The notes under the pieces: generated by a model
The model's input: only the letters and a program-made list of their open reading frames with translations
Told to the model about the DNA's origin: nothing
Database searches by the model: none
In this document: piece by piece, positions 46,040 through 58,024 of the stretch
How the letters are laid out: each line of letters opens with the position of its first letter
Position numbering within the stretch: position 1 is the first letter of the stretch
Program-made: the position numbers and the translations under genes
Origin: Gordionus sp. m RMFG-2023
Taxonomy: Eukaryota; Nematomorpha; Gordioida; Chordodea; Parachordodidae
DNA: 64,000 nt
Direction: 5' to 3'
Assembly (NCBI RefSeq): GCF_954871325.1
Contig: NC_088775.1
Location: 78,841,561 to 78,905,560, forward strand

Positions 46040-47873
46040 ATAATCTTATATAAAAATTTAAGCCCAATCCGGTCAGGCCTGATTTTTTTAAAAAGCATTA
46101 GGCTCGAACCAGCCTAAACCGAAATTACTCTTTAAAAAATAGGCTAGGGCCGTCATTTGCAGATCGCTGAAAGCACTCTCTAAATAAAGAACTATGACGT
46201 GAAATCTCTCACCATTAAAAAGTGTTCTATATGGGCGATAAGAGGATTTTTTAACTGACAGTCGGTCAAAATCCAATAATTATATATTAGTAATAGCTAG
46301 ATTTTTAATTGATTCGATCTTTATATACGACAATTTTTAGATCAAATTATCCTTTCTAATTCGACAATCTTATATAACCTAGAAACTAGAATAATATATA
46401 TTTTTTTTAGAAAAATTAATAGTGACCCACTTCTAAAAAACATTATTTTTATAAAAATTTTTAATCTAATAGAGATAAGAAGATAGAAAAAATTACGTTT
46501 ATTTTTTTTAAAAAGAAAAGATTATTTAATAAAATTCTATGGGGAATGGGGGGAGGGGGGGGGAGTAAGATAGGGAAGCATTTAAAAAGAATAAAAATTT
46601 GTCAGGTCATGTCATGCTTAATATTTAAGTTAAATATAGATAGAAGAGGGAAAAAAGTGAAACTATACGATTTGTTTGTTTTCATAGAACTATTTAAATC
46701 ACGCTATATTTTACTACCTTTAAAGTTAAAGTTTTGAAAATTTTATTATTATAAATATATATAAATGAAATTCTTATTAAATATTTATAATTAGAAGAAG
46801 AAGAAGAGATGATGAAAACACGCATTTGAGTGTAGGTTGACTGATGACATCTCTATTATATAATTGATAAATTAATCGATCAAAAATCATACCTAATTAG
46901 TGGGTTACGTTGTTTGGCAAAAAAGAATAAGGCCTCATATTGGCCAGGAATTTTTGTTTGAGAAGGGGCCAGAGGAGAATTATTTTTTATATTAATATAT
47001 TAAAGCCAAAATTAACTTGTATGCTAATTCTAAAGACTAATAGATGGGAGAGACAGTGGTTAAAGCGAACGCTGACATTTTTAGAGTGGGAACCGGCCTC
47101 TAACTAATGGTAATTTTATGAAAAGTGCTAATATAATAAAATAAACTATATATATAATTAGTGCTATAAGGCAACGTCGTTATTAATCGCGTTACGTTTT
47201 TGAGGAAAAGGAATTTCATTCATTACTTTCAAAAGGTAACGAGTTTTATTTTGAAGTAATGGTAACGCAAAATGTTACTTTAAATAAAAAAATATGGAAT
47301 TTTATTTTCTTATTCATTTATATATTTTTTTAAATTTTATATAATTTAAAAACCAAATTTTGTTTATTATATTTTTGTTGTTGAATTTTATATAGTCAAA
47401 ATTGTTAATCTAATTAATATTGAATCAACCAAGGTATGTTAATTTAGATTCTCTAATATTATAATTTTATAAAGAATATATGTCAATCATTCAATAGTTC
47501 TTATTTCTTCAAATGAAGATGCTTTAATACTGCCCTGGCCCCAGTATAAAATAAAGAAATTTAATAGTACTAAATCTATACTTTGTAATTGTAGATTGTG
47601 TACACTTTGTAAGTGTAGATTGTGTCCTAACAATTTTGAGAAGATCTTGACAAATACAATCAAAAATTAGACTTTTTCTTTAAATAACGCGCATACCAGA
47701 CTAAATTCTGATAAAGATAAGATAGAATTCAGTAAGGATTTTAATGAAGATATATGATGATTATCTAATAATTTTTTTTGAAAATAAAGGTCATTCTTTA
47801 AATATTTTTAATTTTCTTATTAAATTTTTTATTTATTAAATATAATATAATATAGCCCTACCATCCTCTTCAG

Positions 47874-48058
47874 TAGTGTTGTTAAATTACGATTTTAGCC
47901 AAAATAATATTATGTAAGCCTCGAGATTTTTTAAATAAAGGACCACCTTTCTGCCGTCTATCAGCAAAATATACGAGCTTACATAATATTATTTTGTCTA
48001 AAATCTTAATCGGGTCGTTTTCAAAAATTGATCCGAATTGGGCCATTTAACGACGCTA
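47874..48058. mobile_element. MITE family A copy
   Basis: Starts TAGTGTTGTTAAATTACG and ends AACGACGCTA, with inverted internal words (CATAATATTATTTTG against its complement near the left). Flanks CTCTTCAG and CTCTGCTT are a worn duplication. Closest in interior to the 36686 copy. Confidence 0.75.
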
Positions 48059-48233
48059 CTCTGCTTGAGTACCAAGATCTCTTGTTTATCCGATCAAAAT
48101 TTTGAAAATCAATTGTTAAAGATAAATAAAAGTATATTACAAATAAGACCTATTCTTATAATATATTAGTTTTTATAATTGATCTATCAAAAAAAAATTT
48201 ATATATAAAATATAGTATTTTTTAAGTAATGAG

Positions 48234-48424
48234 TAGTGTTGTTAAGCGGCTAGATTTGAGCCGATTTTTAAGAAAAATATTGTCTAAGCCTCGAGATTTC
48301 GCTAATAGATGTCCAAATCTTTGTGTCAACTATGAGCAAAATCTTTGCATAATATTTTTTTGAATAAAACAATGAGTTAGCCGTTTTTACAAATCGCCTC
48401 AAATCGAGCGGTTTAACAACACTA
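48234..48424. mobile_element. MITE family A copy with intact 8-bp duplication
   Basis: Starts TAGTGTTGTTAAGCGGCT and ends AACAACACTA. Flanked on both sides by GTAATGAG (48226–48233 and 48425–48432), a perfect 8-bp target duplication, the hAT hallmark. Ends are inverted repeats of about 35 bases (TTTGAGCCGATTTTT against its complement). Confidence 0.9.
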
Positions 48425-49175
48425 GTAATGAGTAACGATTCACTTTTTTTGAATAGCGTGTAACGCGCTCCTTTTTAACAAGGTAACGAGTACCGATATT
48501 CCTTTTTCAAACTTGAAGTAACGTTTACAGCACACATATACGGCTAAAAAAAATACAGCGCAGAAATAAATTTAATTTTTTTATAACTCATTATATTTAA
48601 CCGAATAAAAGCAACTTCTTAAAATTTTTCTAAATGTTTAATTCAAATAAAGGAGACCTTTATGGCCCTACCAACCGGATTTTAAAAACCTTATTTTTAT
48701 ATTAAACAAATAATTTTAAAACTTTTTAAAATTTTAAGGTTTGTAGTCGGGCATACATGTAGTGCCCCTATCAATGAGAAAAAAGGTGCTATTTCTCCCA
48801 ATTTTTCAAAAATTAGGGGGATGTTTTATAACGGTATTTTAATATATATTTACTTATATTCACTTATTTTTGAGTCTTTGATGAAGAGCAAATGAATATT
48901 TTTTTTTAATTTTTGGTTTAAAAGTTATAAAAAAGAAAATTATTTATCTAAAAAATTTGCCTAAAAAATTAAATTTCTTCCTTCAACGATGTCGCCAGCC
49001 TCATAACTGGTAATAAATCGGGTGTGGCAAAGCGCCTTTGCACATTATATCCAACTATTATACTTTGGCATTGTTTAAATCACCATCTAGAATAAATAAC
49101 TTTATGGTTTTCTATTAATACTTTATAAATTCAAGTTAACATAAAAAATCAAAAGCATTGAATTTAGCATTCGAT

Positions 49176-49372
49176 TACTGGAGATTGGAAGGATACGTAG
49201 GATGGATGTGAAGCACAGTAAGTATTGAAAAGGCAGTCTAGAATCATTGTAAGGCCCTTGATACGCATTTAAAAAACTTGAACTAAATTGCTTAAATTTT
49301 TTGTAATTTTTAAATGCCCAACCCACTTCCTGACCGGGTTTAAAAATTTGATCTCTGTAGATTTCTGAGTGA
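49176..49372 (-). CDS. Possible exon, unidentified
   Basis: On the − strand a T-run and TTTTAG acceptor (up to 49373) open a frame with HSEIYRDQIFKPGQEVGWAF and LNAYQGPYNDSRLPFQYLLC; a GTAATC donor candidate follows PIS. Codon mix is better than in the flanking A+T-rich DNA. I recognise no family and no neighbouring exon, so it may be a chance frame or transposon residue. Confidence 0.3.
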
Positions 49373-49398
49373 TTACTAAAAAAAAGGAAAACATGCAA

Positions 49399-52300
49399 TG
49401 TGGTACAACCTAAAAATTAAATTTCTAATTTTAAATAAAATAATATTATATAAAATGAATTAAAATTTTTAAACCGAAATCATGCTGTGCCGTGAATGAA
49501 ATATATGAAATATATAAAATATAACAATAAAGGGGATTATTGTTATATACTTACTATTTAATATAATCATAGATATACAGTATAATATAAATACACTATC
49601 TCTAAACATTGTTATCAAATAATTATAAAATTATAATTTTAAAGCGATTGTTTTAAAAAAATTTAAAAATTATAATTTATGTTAGTTTTTTTTTAAAAAA
49701 AAGAGGAATTAAATTATTAACAACTCAGTGGTTGAGCAAAAGTGGAGAAGTTTTAATTTGTATTTTATAACGTTAAACCATTCAAGTTTTCCTTTTTTGT
49801 TGCAATCTATATTTTAGTTAATAGTTCTTAATTGGTTTTAAAAATAAGATAATAAATAATTTTAGAATATAAAACATAAACAATAATTTGGTATCAGTGA
49901 AATTGGCGCGATGTTTGTAAGAGTTGTTCGGCGATTAAAATAGTTTGTATAAGCTATCCGGCCCGGCCTGCAAAATATTTGGTATAGGTTATCCGGCCAG
50001 ACCCAATATTTTATGTAAGTTATCTGGCCTGGTTTGTAAAATGTTTTGTATAACTTATCGGGCCAGGATTGCGGTGTGTGGCTCAGAGATGAGATCTTGA
50101 CTGATAAACGGCATAACATTAGTTGGATCACAGCACTGGAGTTTTTCAGTAATGCTGGTTAGGTCTAATTATATTATATTAAGATGTGTATTGTTTCTTT
50201 TTTAAAAAAAAGGTATAGGCGTTGTTTAGTGCTATTTGTTGACAGACATCTACATCACTTCCATTAATCTCACTAGGGGAGCTTCATTTCTATTATAAAA
50301 TTAATATCAGCAAAAAATTCCCAAACCTGGGCTCAAACCTAAGACCGAAAGAACGTCTAAACTAACTGGACCAATTGAGTTATCAAAAATAAGTGACGAT
50401 ATAACTTCTATAAACTATATATTATAGCACGTGATCCTTTTTAATAAACAATATTTTATTATTTTGTTCATCTTACCTTCTATATTTTTTAAAATATTTA
50501 GTCTACGTCCTAGCTGATCTATTTTCTTTTTAGAGTTCTAAACTATCAGAATAGAAGATGATTTTTAGACTTAAAGAATATGAGAATATCTATTATAATA
50601 ATAACAAAAAATTATAATAGGGTGCCCTAGCTGCTATATTCAGAATTAATAACAAAGATTAAGATGGCTAGGAGACCCAGTTCTAAACTTTGATTCACAT
50701 TTTATATATTCGGAAATTTTTCTCGGAAAGACATGTGCCATACAAGTTCTTTTCAACTTAGAAGAAGTACCTCCAAAATTAGATCCAAAGTCCTTCCTAA
50801 AGCTGGGCTTGGGCCCAAAAAATAAAAACTAAATCCGTGCTGGTACTTATAAATAATCGGGTAAACAAATTAATCTCATTTTTATTTGTTTTTAAAGGAA
50901 TAATAATTATCTACATTTCTACTGGATGCCCCTAAACCTGATGTTGTAGAGTTAATTTTTTTCTGATGGTAAAACCAAATATTTCGGCTTTATTGTTAAT
51001 CTCATTCTCACCATTGGTTTAAAAATAAAATTCTTAATTTCACAAAATTATGATGTAGAACATATACGATTAATCTAGGTATAATAAAATATATCCAAAA
51101 AAAGAAAAAACATGGAGCGACTGAAAAAATATTTTTCAGAGCCTGACCCAATGGGATGGGTGGTGAGGCAATGGGCTTAGGATGATTATGAACGGTTAAA
51201 ATAATAATAGAACTCTTTATAATCTGAATAAACAAAAACTAAACTATTTTAAGAAAATCTTTGCAAAATTTTATAATTTCGCACAAAGCACACGTGGCGT
51301 TATGCTGTTAATTAATGATGAGTTTTTAAAATTTAATAAATTTATTTTACTAAAATTAATTATCACATCATACAATTTTTTCCTACACACACATGTGTTT
51401 GATGCAGACAATAATGATATTTACCATAGGTGGCCTATATCTTTAAAATTATGGCATAATTTAAAAAATGTCACTAATTATTTAAGTCATTAAATTTTAG
51501 GTGTCACTGGTCCAAACATTTACATTCTTTTTTACTCGTAATTTTTTTAACAGTAAGATGAGACATCACATCAGTGTTGCAATGAGTAATAAAATAACAG
51601 AAAGTAAGAAAGGGAATATAATTAAATGGTATATTAAGGTGGAGTTATTACCGGTGCAAAAGTTTTTCAGCATTAGCATTATCCTAATTCAATAAAATGT
51701 GTAACTCTAAAATATTTTCCATCTAGGTAACTTAACCTACCGTTAAGCGAATTGATTATTTAGGAACTAATATATAGCCGAGTAGCAACCACGGCAGTAG
51801 GGGTCGCATCTGGGAGGGCGCCTTTTAGAAACCCGTTTAAACAAAAAGGTATTTCCCCAAAAAATATAAGGGAACAGCTGGTCTTATCCATTATGCTACG
51901 CTATAATAATATTACCGGCAATGTCCCTATGGTTTGCAAAATTCCCTAAAATGTATAGAGTAAGCATTATACATAGAAATCAGCCCGGCCGGGTCAGTGG
52001 AAATTCGCTATCTTTTCGGGTCCGTAGACACTTTCAAAACTTAAGCCTGGCTCGGCTCGTAAAATATTTTGCATAATTTATTGGTCCCGTAAATCATTTT
52101 CCAGGCCTCTCCCCACGCCCAGACTTCTAATTTTAATAATGTTGGAATACATTTCCGGCAGAGTCGGATTTACAAAACGCGCTAAATAAATTAAATTTGG
52201 TGAGCGCCTTTTTTTAATATCTGATTTTCAGAAAAATGTAATTCCATTTATGTGTGTGTTATACTTATCCTATAAACTTCAGACAAAGAATTTTATCATA

Positions 52301-53221
52301 AAACTTTTGGGTTGTTTTATTTGATTTATTATATACTAACAATACGGTTTGGTTAACTGCGAAATTAATCGGGCAATAACAAGACATATCGCCTGATTAC
52401 GATTACTGACATTGTTTCGGTAGCATATAGATGATTGATAGAATGATTCCAATAGGCTTTTAAATTTATCCATAAAAATATTTTAAAAAATAATATCTTT
52501 AACAAGGTCCTAACTTTTAGGCCCTAGAGTTTGCACTCAGCTGGGATTTTTCTGCCACTGAACTTAACAATATTTAGTGGAAAAATATAAGACCATAACT
52601 GATGGTGGGGGGTAGGGTATTATTGGGCCAGGCTGTGTATAAAAATTTCTGCCATCCTCCTTCAAAAAAAATAAGTAATTTAGTGCAATTGTTTTTCGCC
52701 AAGCGTATTCTAGGCTGCTTGTTCACAAATCCCGTTTTAAAAATAGCTAAGCCACCCCCCCCCCCCAAGCGAAAAGTTTCGGCCATGAATGGCGGGTTTA
52801 AAATAAATATTGGGAGTTTTGTAATAAAGCTTTTTTATTATATATAATAAAAGATCTCCAGAATTTAGTAATTGATAGAAACATGAATTAATCGAATCGA
52901 ATGTTATGGCAGTCTTTATGATTAGCAAAACACTCCTAAAAATTTCATGTTTTTAATCTGATCATTAATTTTAAAATCAATTTTATTATTATTTTTAAAA
53001 ACCTTTGAAATATTACTAAAACACTGAGTATCTTATTGTAAAAAAAATTTTAGGCAGATGTTAAATATTAAAAAAATAATAACCTTGTTCCATTTTTTGA
53101 TACAAAAACATTATATTACTAATATAATATATACAAAATGCTTTTATTATGATTTCTTAATATGGCCAGATGATTAATAAATTATAAATAATACACATAC
53201 ATATATACAATAAAATCTTAC
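49399..53221. other. Gene-poor stretch with repeat remnants
   Basis: No exon recognised. Patches of GGCCCGG-type words (49935–50060 and 51980–52110) look like subterminal repeats of decayed hAT-like elements. A family B half-element is at about 52140–52250 and a run of twelve C at 52755–52766. A G+C-richer patch at 51780–51840 has no clear frame. Confidence 0.45.
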
Positions 53222-53439
53222 CCTTGTGCAGCTATTGGCATCGGGTCCAAGCCCGTATATTTCGGCGGTATTTGAGCACCGATTACCCGAATTTGAACTC
53301 TTTGATTCCCATAAATTTTTTAAGAATTGAAATGAATCGATGAAATCTTTTTGCCTAAAATTATCATGATGCTGCTGTAGGGTTGAAGTGCACATTTCTT
53401 GAGGAGAGGAGTATCGATCTTTTGGGATATTATAAAAAT
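53222..53439 (-). CDS. Exon of an unidentified gene
   Basis: An AAATAAG acceptor (ending at 53440) and a strong GTAAGA donor (53221–53216) bracket an open frame of about 72 codons, beginning FYNIPKDRYSSPQEMC, continuing DFIDSFQFLKNLWESKSSNS and ending NTAEIYGLGPDANSCTR. The codon mix (CGG, GCC, GGG, TCG) contrasts with the A+T-rich flanks. I do not recognise the family. It could be an upstream exon of DYRK, which is on the same strand 12 kb away, or part of a separate gene. Confidence 0.5.
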
Positions 53440-54725
53440 CTTATTTTAAATATGATTTAGTTTGACTTTTTTATGCGAGAGTTGACCCGACTTTAAATTT
53501 AAAAAAAAAAAAATTATATAATATAAAATTAATATAATATTATTTAAAATGTGAAAGAAAACAATGTTGAATTGTAAATGTAAATAATAAACACATATTG
53601 TATTTTATTTTATTTTATGTTTCAATAATAAATATCCAATATCCTATATATTCCTTTTCCTATATAAAATAAGTTGTAATATTAAAATATTAGTCTATGA
53701 TTTGCATATTTTAAATGTTAATTTTATTTAAATAAATAAATAGATTACTATTACTACATATGTTTACGTGAACGTATAAAGGTAATTATTATACATAATA
53801 ATATTATTATGTATATTTTAAATAATTTTTTAAATATATGCATTTAGAATTCTATTAAATTAATATATAATGCAATAAATTGTAATATTATATATCTACT
53901 TTTTTTATTAACTAGTACTAGTCACAAAACATAATACAAGTGCTAAACTTATTTTCCCAGCGAATAATCGAGTAATTCGATTCGATTGCTCGTTTTTTTG
54001 TGAGTATGACAAAAATTAGGATAAGGTATGTGTGACATTGATAACATACTTTGTTGTAAATATAAATGCTTTGCTTTCTCTAAAAATTCAAGTTGCGATG
54101 TATAATTGAAAGTATATTCTATTAAAATATTTTTTTTAAAAAATGTTTTTAAAACCGGATGAGGGCAAGGTGGGGGAGAAGGCCTGAGGAAGGTATAATA
54201 ATTTATCTTTCTTTCGAAAACATTTATCTTACAATTTTACAAAATATGAAATAATTTAGATAATTATTTAATATAGCTAATTGCACTTCTCTATTTAATC
54301 ATGGATTCGGGAGAAGAATAAAAACTATCCTACCAACAATCAAAACATTCCTTGTTAATTTTCAATTATATTTTTTTTTCACTATATAATTTTAAACATC
54401 CTTGAAAGATTTGAATAAAGTGACACTTATTAGTTGAGTTGAGATGAAGCCAACTTGGGTTGTTTTTTTCAAAAAATTTACAAAATTATATTTTTAATTT
54501 TTAAAAATAATTGACACCAAATTCTAGTCAAATTATGACCTCGTTATTTAAAAAAATTATTTTTAAAATGAATTCGGTCAAATATATAAATATTTAAACA
54601 TGGTCGCCCGCAGCATGGGGTGTCGCTATACCAATATTCATCAATCGATGTTCGATTCGATTTTATTCGCAAAGTTATGCGATCGAATTTTCGAATAAAT
54701 ATTTGAAATTATTAATAATCCTTCC

Positions 54726-54948
54726 TAGTGTTGTTAAACGACTCATTTTGAGCCGATTTTTTAAAACGGCTAACTCAATATTTTAGCCAGAAAAATATTG
54801 CCTAAGTCTCGAGATTTCGATAATATATGCCTAGACCTTTGTTCCTTCTATGAGCAAAATCTTGGGGCTTGCATAATATTTTTCTGGACGAAATATTGAG
54901 TTAGCCGTTTTTAAAAATCGGCTCAAAACGAGCCATTTAACAACACTA
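54726..54948. mobile_element. MITE family A, best-preserved copy
   Basis: 223 bases. Starts TAGTGTTGTTAAACGACTC and ends in its complement, GAGCCATTTAACAACACTA. The inverted repeats extend about 65 bases (TTGAGCCGATTTTT, AACGGCTAACTCAATATTTT) around a short centre. Flanked by a perfect 8-bp duplication, ATCCTTCC (54718–54725 and 54949–54956). No coding capacity; a 66-codon frame overlapping it is incidental. Confidence 0.93.
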
Positions 54949-54956
54949 ATCCTTCC

Positions 54957-57683
54957 ATACTGAAACACTATGGCGTCGACCCTAAGAATCAACCCAGACC
55001 CGATGGAATAACCATAGTCCCCTGGAACCAAAATATATCACTCGCTTAGGATCATAGCTGTAACTTCATCATGAGATCATAAAACACAAAGGCCAAAAAA
55101 TATAATTACGTGTTGTTCACTCCAGTTTCAGACACCTGTGGATAATTTGGACCTCAAGCCCTAGAATTTTTTAAGGGCAAAGGTGACGGTTAATCAAAGG
55201 TGATCCAAAACAGGGTTTCCACTTACGACAAAAAATATCGACCTAAATTTGCCGACCCAACTGTATATCATTTTAAACATGTGTAACATTCTCAACATTT
55301 TCATTAAGGCACCCCATTTATCTATAGACATTTTTAGCCACACAACTCTTTTTTACCAGAGCACTTGATGACAGAATGGTTGTTATATTGGTATAATCGT
55401 TAAATATATTAAAGACACTCTTTTAAAAGAATTATTCAAAATTTGATGAGTCTCAACTTATATCAATATTTATATCATCTAAGGGATGGCCAAAAAAATT
55501 TAATATTAAATTATTTGATTTATTTTCAGTGATTGTCTAGAAATATTGATCTAAAAATTATGATATATATTTCTTAAAATAATATAAATAAAAATAAATT
55601 ACAATATCAAATTTATCATGTTATATTCATCCATTGCGTAAAATAAAATTTGTTGGTTTGTTTTTGTAATGAAATAAATTCGGATATATTATTAAATGAA
55701 TTTAATTAAAATATTATTATTTTTAATATAAAAAAAAAGTAAAATAAAATTAATTCAATGTATCATCAAATAAATCCAACATTGTATCTAGATACAGATG
55801 GTTTTTATAAGTGTATCTATATACATATAATCCATTTTGAGATCTAGACACTTTAACAAATCTGTTGCAATAAAAAAATAAAAATTCAAAAATATAGGAG
55901 GAAACTTTTTAAAAAAAATAGCATATAAACTAAAAAAAATAGTTTTATTAAAAGGCTCAATTTTAACAAATGGCTAACCCAATATTTTACCAAAAAATAT
56001 TACGCATACCTCAAGATTTCGTTAATAGATAACAGTGTCTTATATAGTAATATATGGATACTTGGGATCAGAATTAGAACAAGTATTTACCATGCCTTAC
56101 TAGCCTTAAATATACGATAAAATATCTAACAAATTTATCAATTTGGGGTGCTGAAAATTTTATTAATTTTCTCGTCTTTTAAACCTTTTTCGCTTATGTT
56201 TTAACTAGAATTGGGACATTTGGATTCATTTTTCATTTTAAGGAGAAAATAAATATATTACTAATAAAAATGACATAATATAATATTTTTAAAATACAAA
56301 ATTTATAATAAAGTGTATAATATAATAATATAAATTGTATAAAAATAAAATCATAAAAACTTTTGTCTCATCTGTATATTCTTATTTTATAAATATGTAA
56401 TAGTGGATAGGATATATAAACAATACTTATATTCCTTTTACTTTAAAAAATAAATATATAAAATTTTGGTTATCATAATTTTGATAAAAAGATAATTTGT
56501 GCTTAAAAAAATATTAAATTTTTTTATTGAAGATGGCCTAGAGTGAATGAACTTTTTATAATATATCTTTTTATATATATTATATACTACACACATACAA
56601 TTTATGCACACAAACCAAAATTTTTTAAGTTTTATGAACGTTTAATATTGTATATTGCGTAATACGTACATAATCTAATATTATTATTTGAGTCGTTTAA
56701 TTGCCAATTTCAATTTTTAACATATATTAGTAGATAAGATTACAAAAATAGGATCATCATTAACATATTCATTATGGAAAAAAGTCAAAATTAACAAACA
56801 AAAAATCTTATCTCTTGATCAGGTCTTTTTTTAATATAAAATCTATTTCTGTGAAATTTGATTAAATCTTATTGCCAGTTGTATGAATGGATTATAATAT
56901 AAATTATGGTAATTGTATATTTATAAACCATATCGATTTTATTCGTCCCTGGAGATTTTAATCTATTTATTCAATATTTATATACATTTAAACGTCTCAT
57001 TTATATTAAAAATTAAAGATTTATCAGATTTTAATTTAAATAATAAATAGCCCTAATAAAGTTTACCACTATTATTGTTTAGAATTAGAAGTATAATTAT
57101 TTAAAGGTATTTTACAGATTTTAAGAATTGGTCTATGCCGTGTTTATTTTGCACATTTTAAACATATCGTCAAAGGATACTCCCCAATTTTAAAAAAATT
57201 AGATTTCTTAGAGAAAGAATTTAATTGTTGGATAATATTAGAATATTTTTAAAATAAATAAATTCATTGTGATACGGGAAACCGGGGATGGGCAATCTGT
57301 GATAAATATTTTATCAGAATCATCGTAAACCGGAAAGCTATGATAGTATCAAAATTTATCAGGTATACGTATACATTCCAAATTGTTTTTAGTATAAAAT
57401 ACTTTTTGTCCTCAAAAATCGATTAAAGTAATAAACACCTATATTTGAACGTACAACCCCTGAATCTAAAGTGTGCTGGATCCCTGGGGTTATCTGAATC
57501 AAATGGTTTATTAAGTTTTCATGAGATAAATATTTTCTATGCAAATATAAAAAATGACAAATTATGATATTATTTTGAATTTAAAAATATGTTTAAAAAA
57601 AATTATATAAATTTCCAAATATTAAATGAAGATATTTAACATATGTCCATTTTTAAATTTCTAAACTCCATCTTTTTATATTT
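54957..57683. other. Gene-poor A+T-rich stretch
   Basis: No exon recognised. A fragment at about 55945–56035 matches the left half of MITE family A (GGCTAACCCAATATTTTACC, then CCTCAAGATTTCGTTAATAG). The rest is mostly A+T-rich single-copy-looking DNA. Confidence 0.45.
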
Positions 57684-58024
57684 CAGGAGATCTGCATATC
57701 TCTACCAGGCTCGTTTTAAAAAAATAATTTAGGTTCGGGCTGGGCCGGGCCTAATATTTAAATATGATATCATTCAATTTTGTGGAATAAATTGATATAT
57801 TTTTAAATTCTTGCATGAAACAAGGCACCAATATTTTTAATTTGGAGAATATTATTCTTTACAATTAAAAAGTAATTAAATTTTTCTATACGGGCTAGGT
57901 CGGGAAAAAAGATTAGTTTTATTTCGGTTCGGCCTTTTCGGGACAAATAAAAAACGGACAAATATTTTTAAAAAAAATTCTGTCCGGTTCTGGTTTGGAA
58001 AATTATGCCCGATGCTGATCACTA
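57684..58024. mobile_element. hAT-like MITE family D, uninterrupted copy
   Basis: Left end CAGGAGATCTGCATATCTC; right end, read inward, TAGTGATCAGCATCGGGC. Subterminal G+C-rich words (GGTTCGGGCTGGGCCGGGCC and CGGTTCGGCC/TGTCCGGTTC) follow each end. Interior matches the copy split by the LTR element at 42906–46169, in opposite orientation. Confidence 0.7.

Larger units (their letters stand above)
42906..46169. mobile_element. hAT-like MITE (family D) split by an LTR retrotransposon
   Basis: The left end reads CAGTGATCTGCATAGGGCC; the right end, read inward from 46169, starts CAGCGATCTGCAAATGACGG. Removing the LTR element and one 5-bp duplication leaves about 377 bases. A second, uninterrupted copy of 341 bases in the other orientation lies at 57684–58024 and shares an inner stretch (CTTGTTTCTTGCAAGAAT against its complement). 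No coding capacity. Confidence 0.7.
47160..48533. mobile_element. Non-autonomous hAT-like element carrying two MITEs
   Basis: Left end AGTGCTATAAGGCAACGTCG and right end (read inward from 48533) GTGCTGTAAACGTTACTTC are imperfect inverted repeats, each followed by GTAACG/CGTTAC subterminal words, as in hAT elements with CAGTGCTGTAA-type ends. The interior is A+T-rich with no transposase. MITEs at 47874–48058 and 48234–48424 are inserted in it, the second inside its right subterminal repeats. Confidence 0.65.

Noticed and set aside
54831-55031. 66-codon frame on the − strand
   Set aside because: Most of it is the right arm of MITE family A and its flank; no splice or start context.
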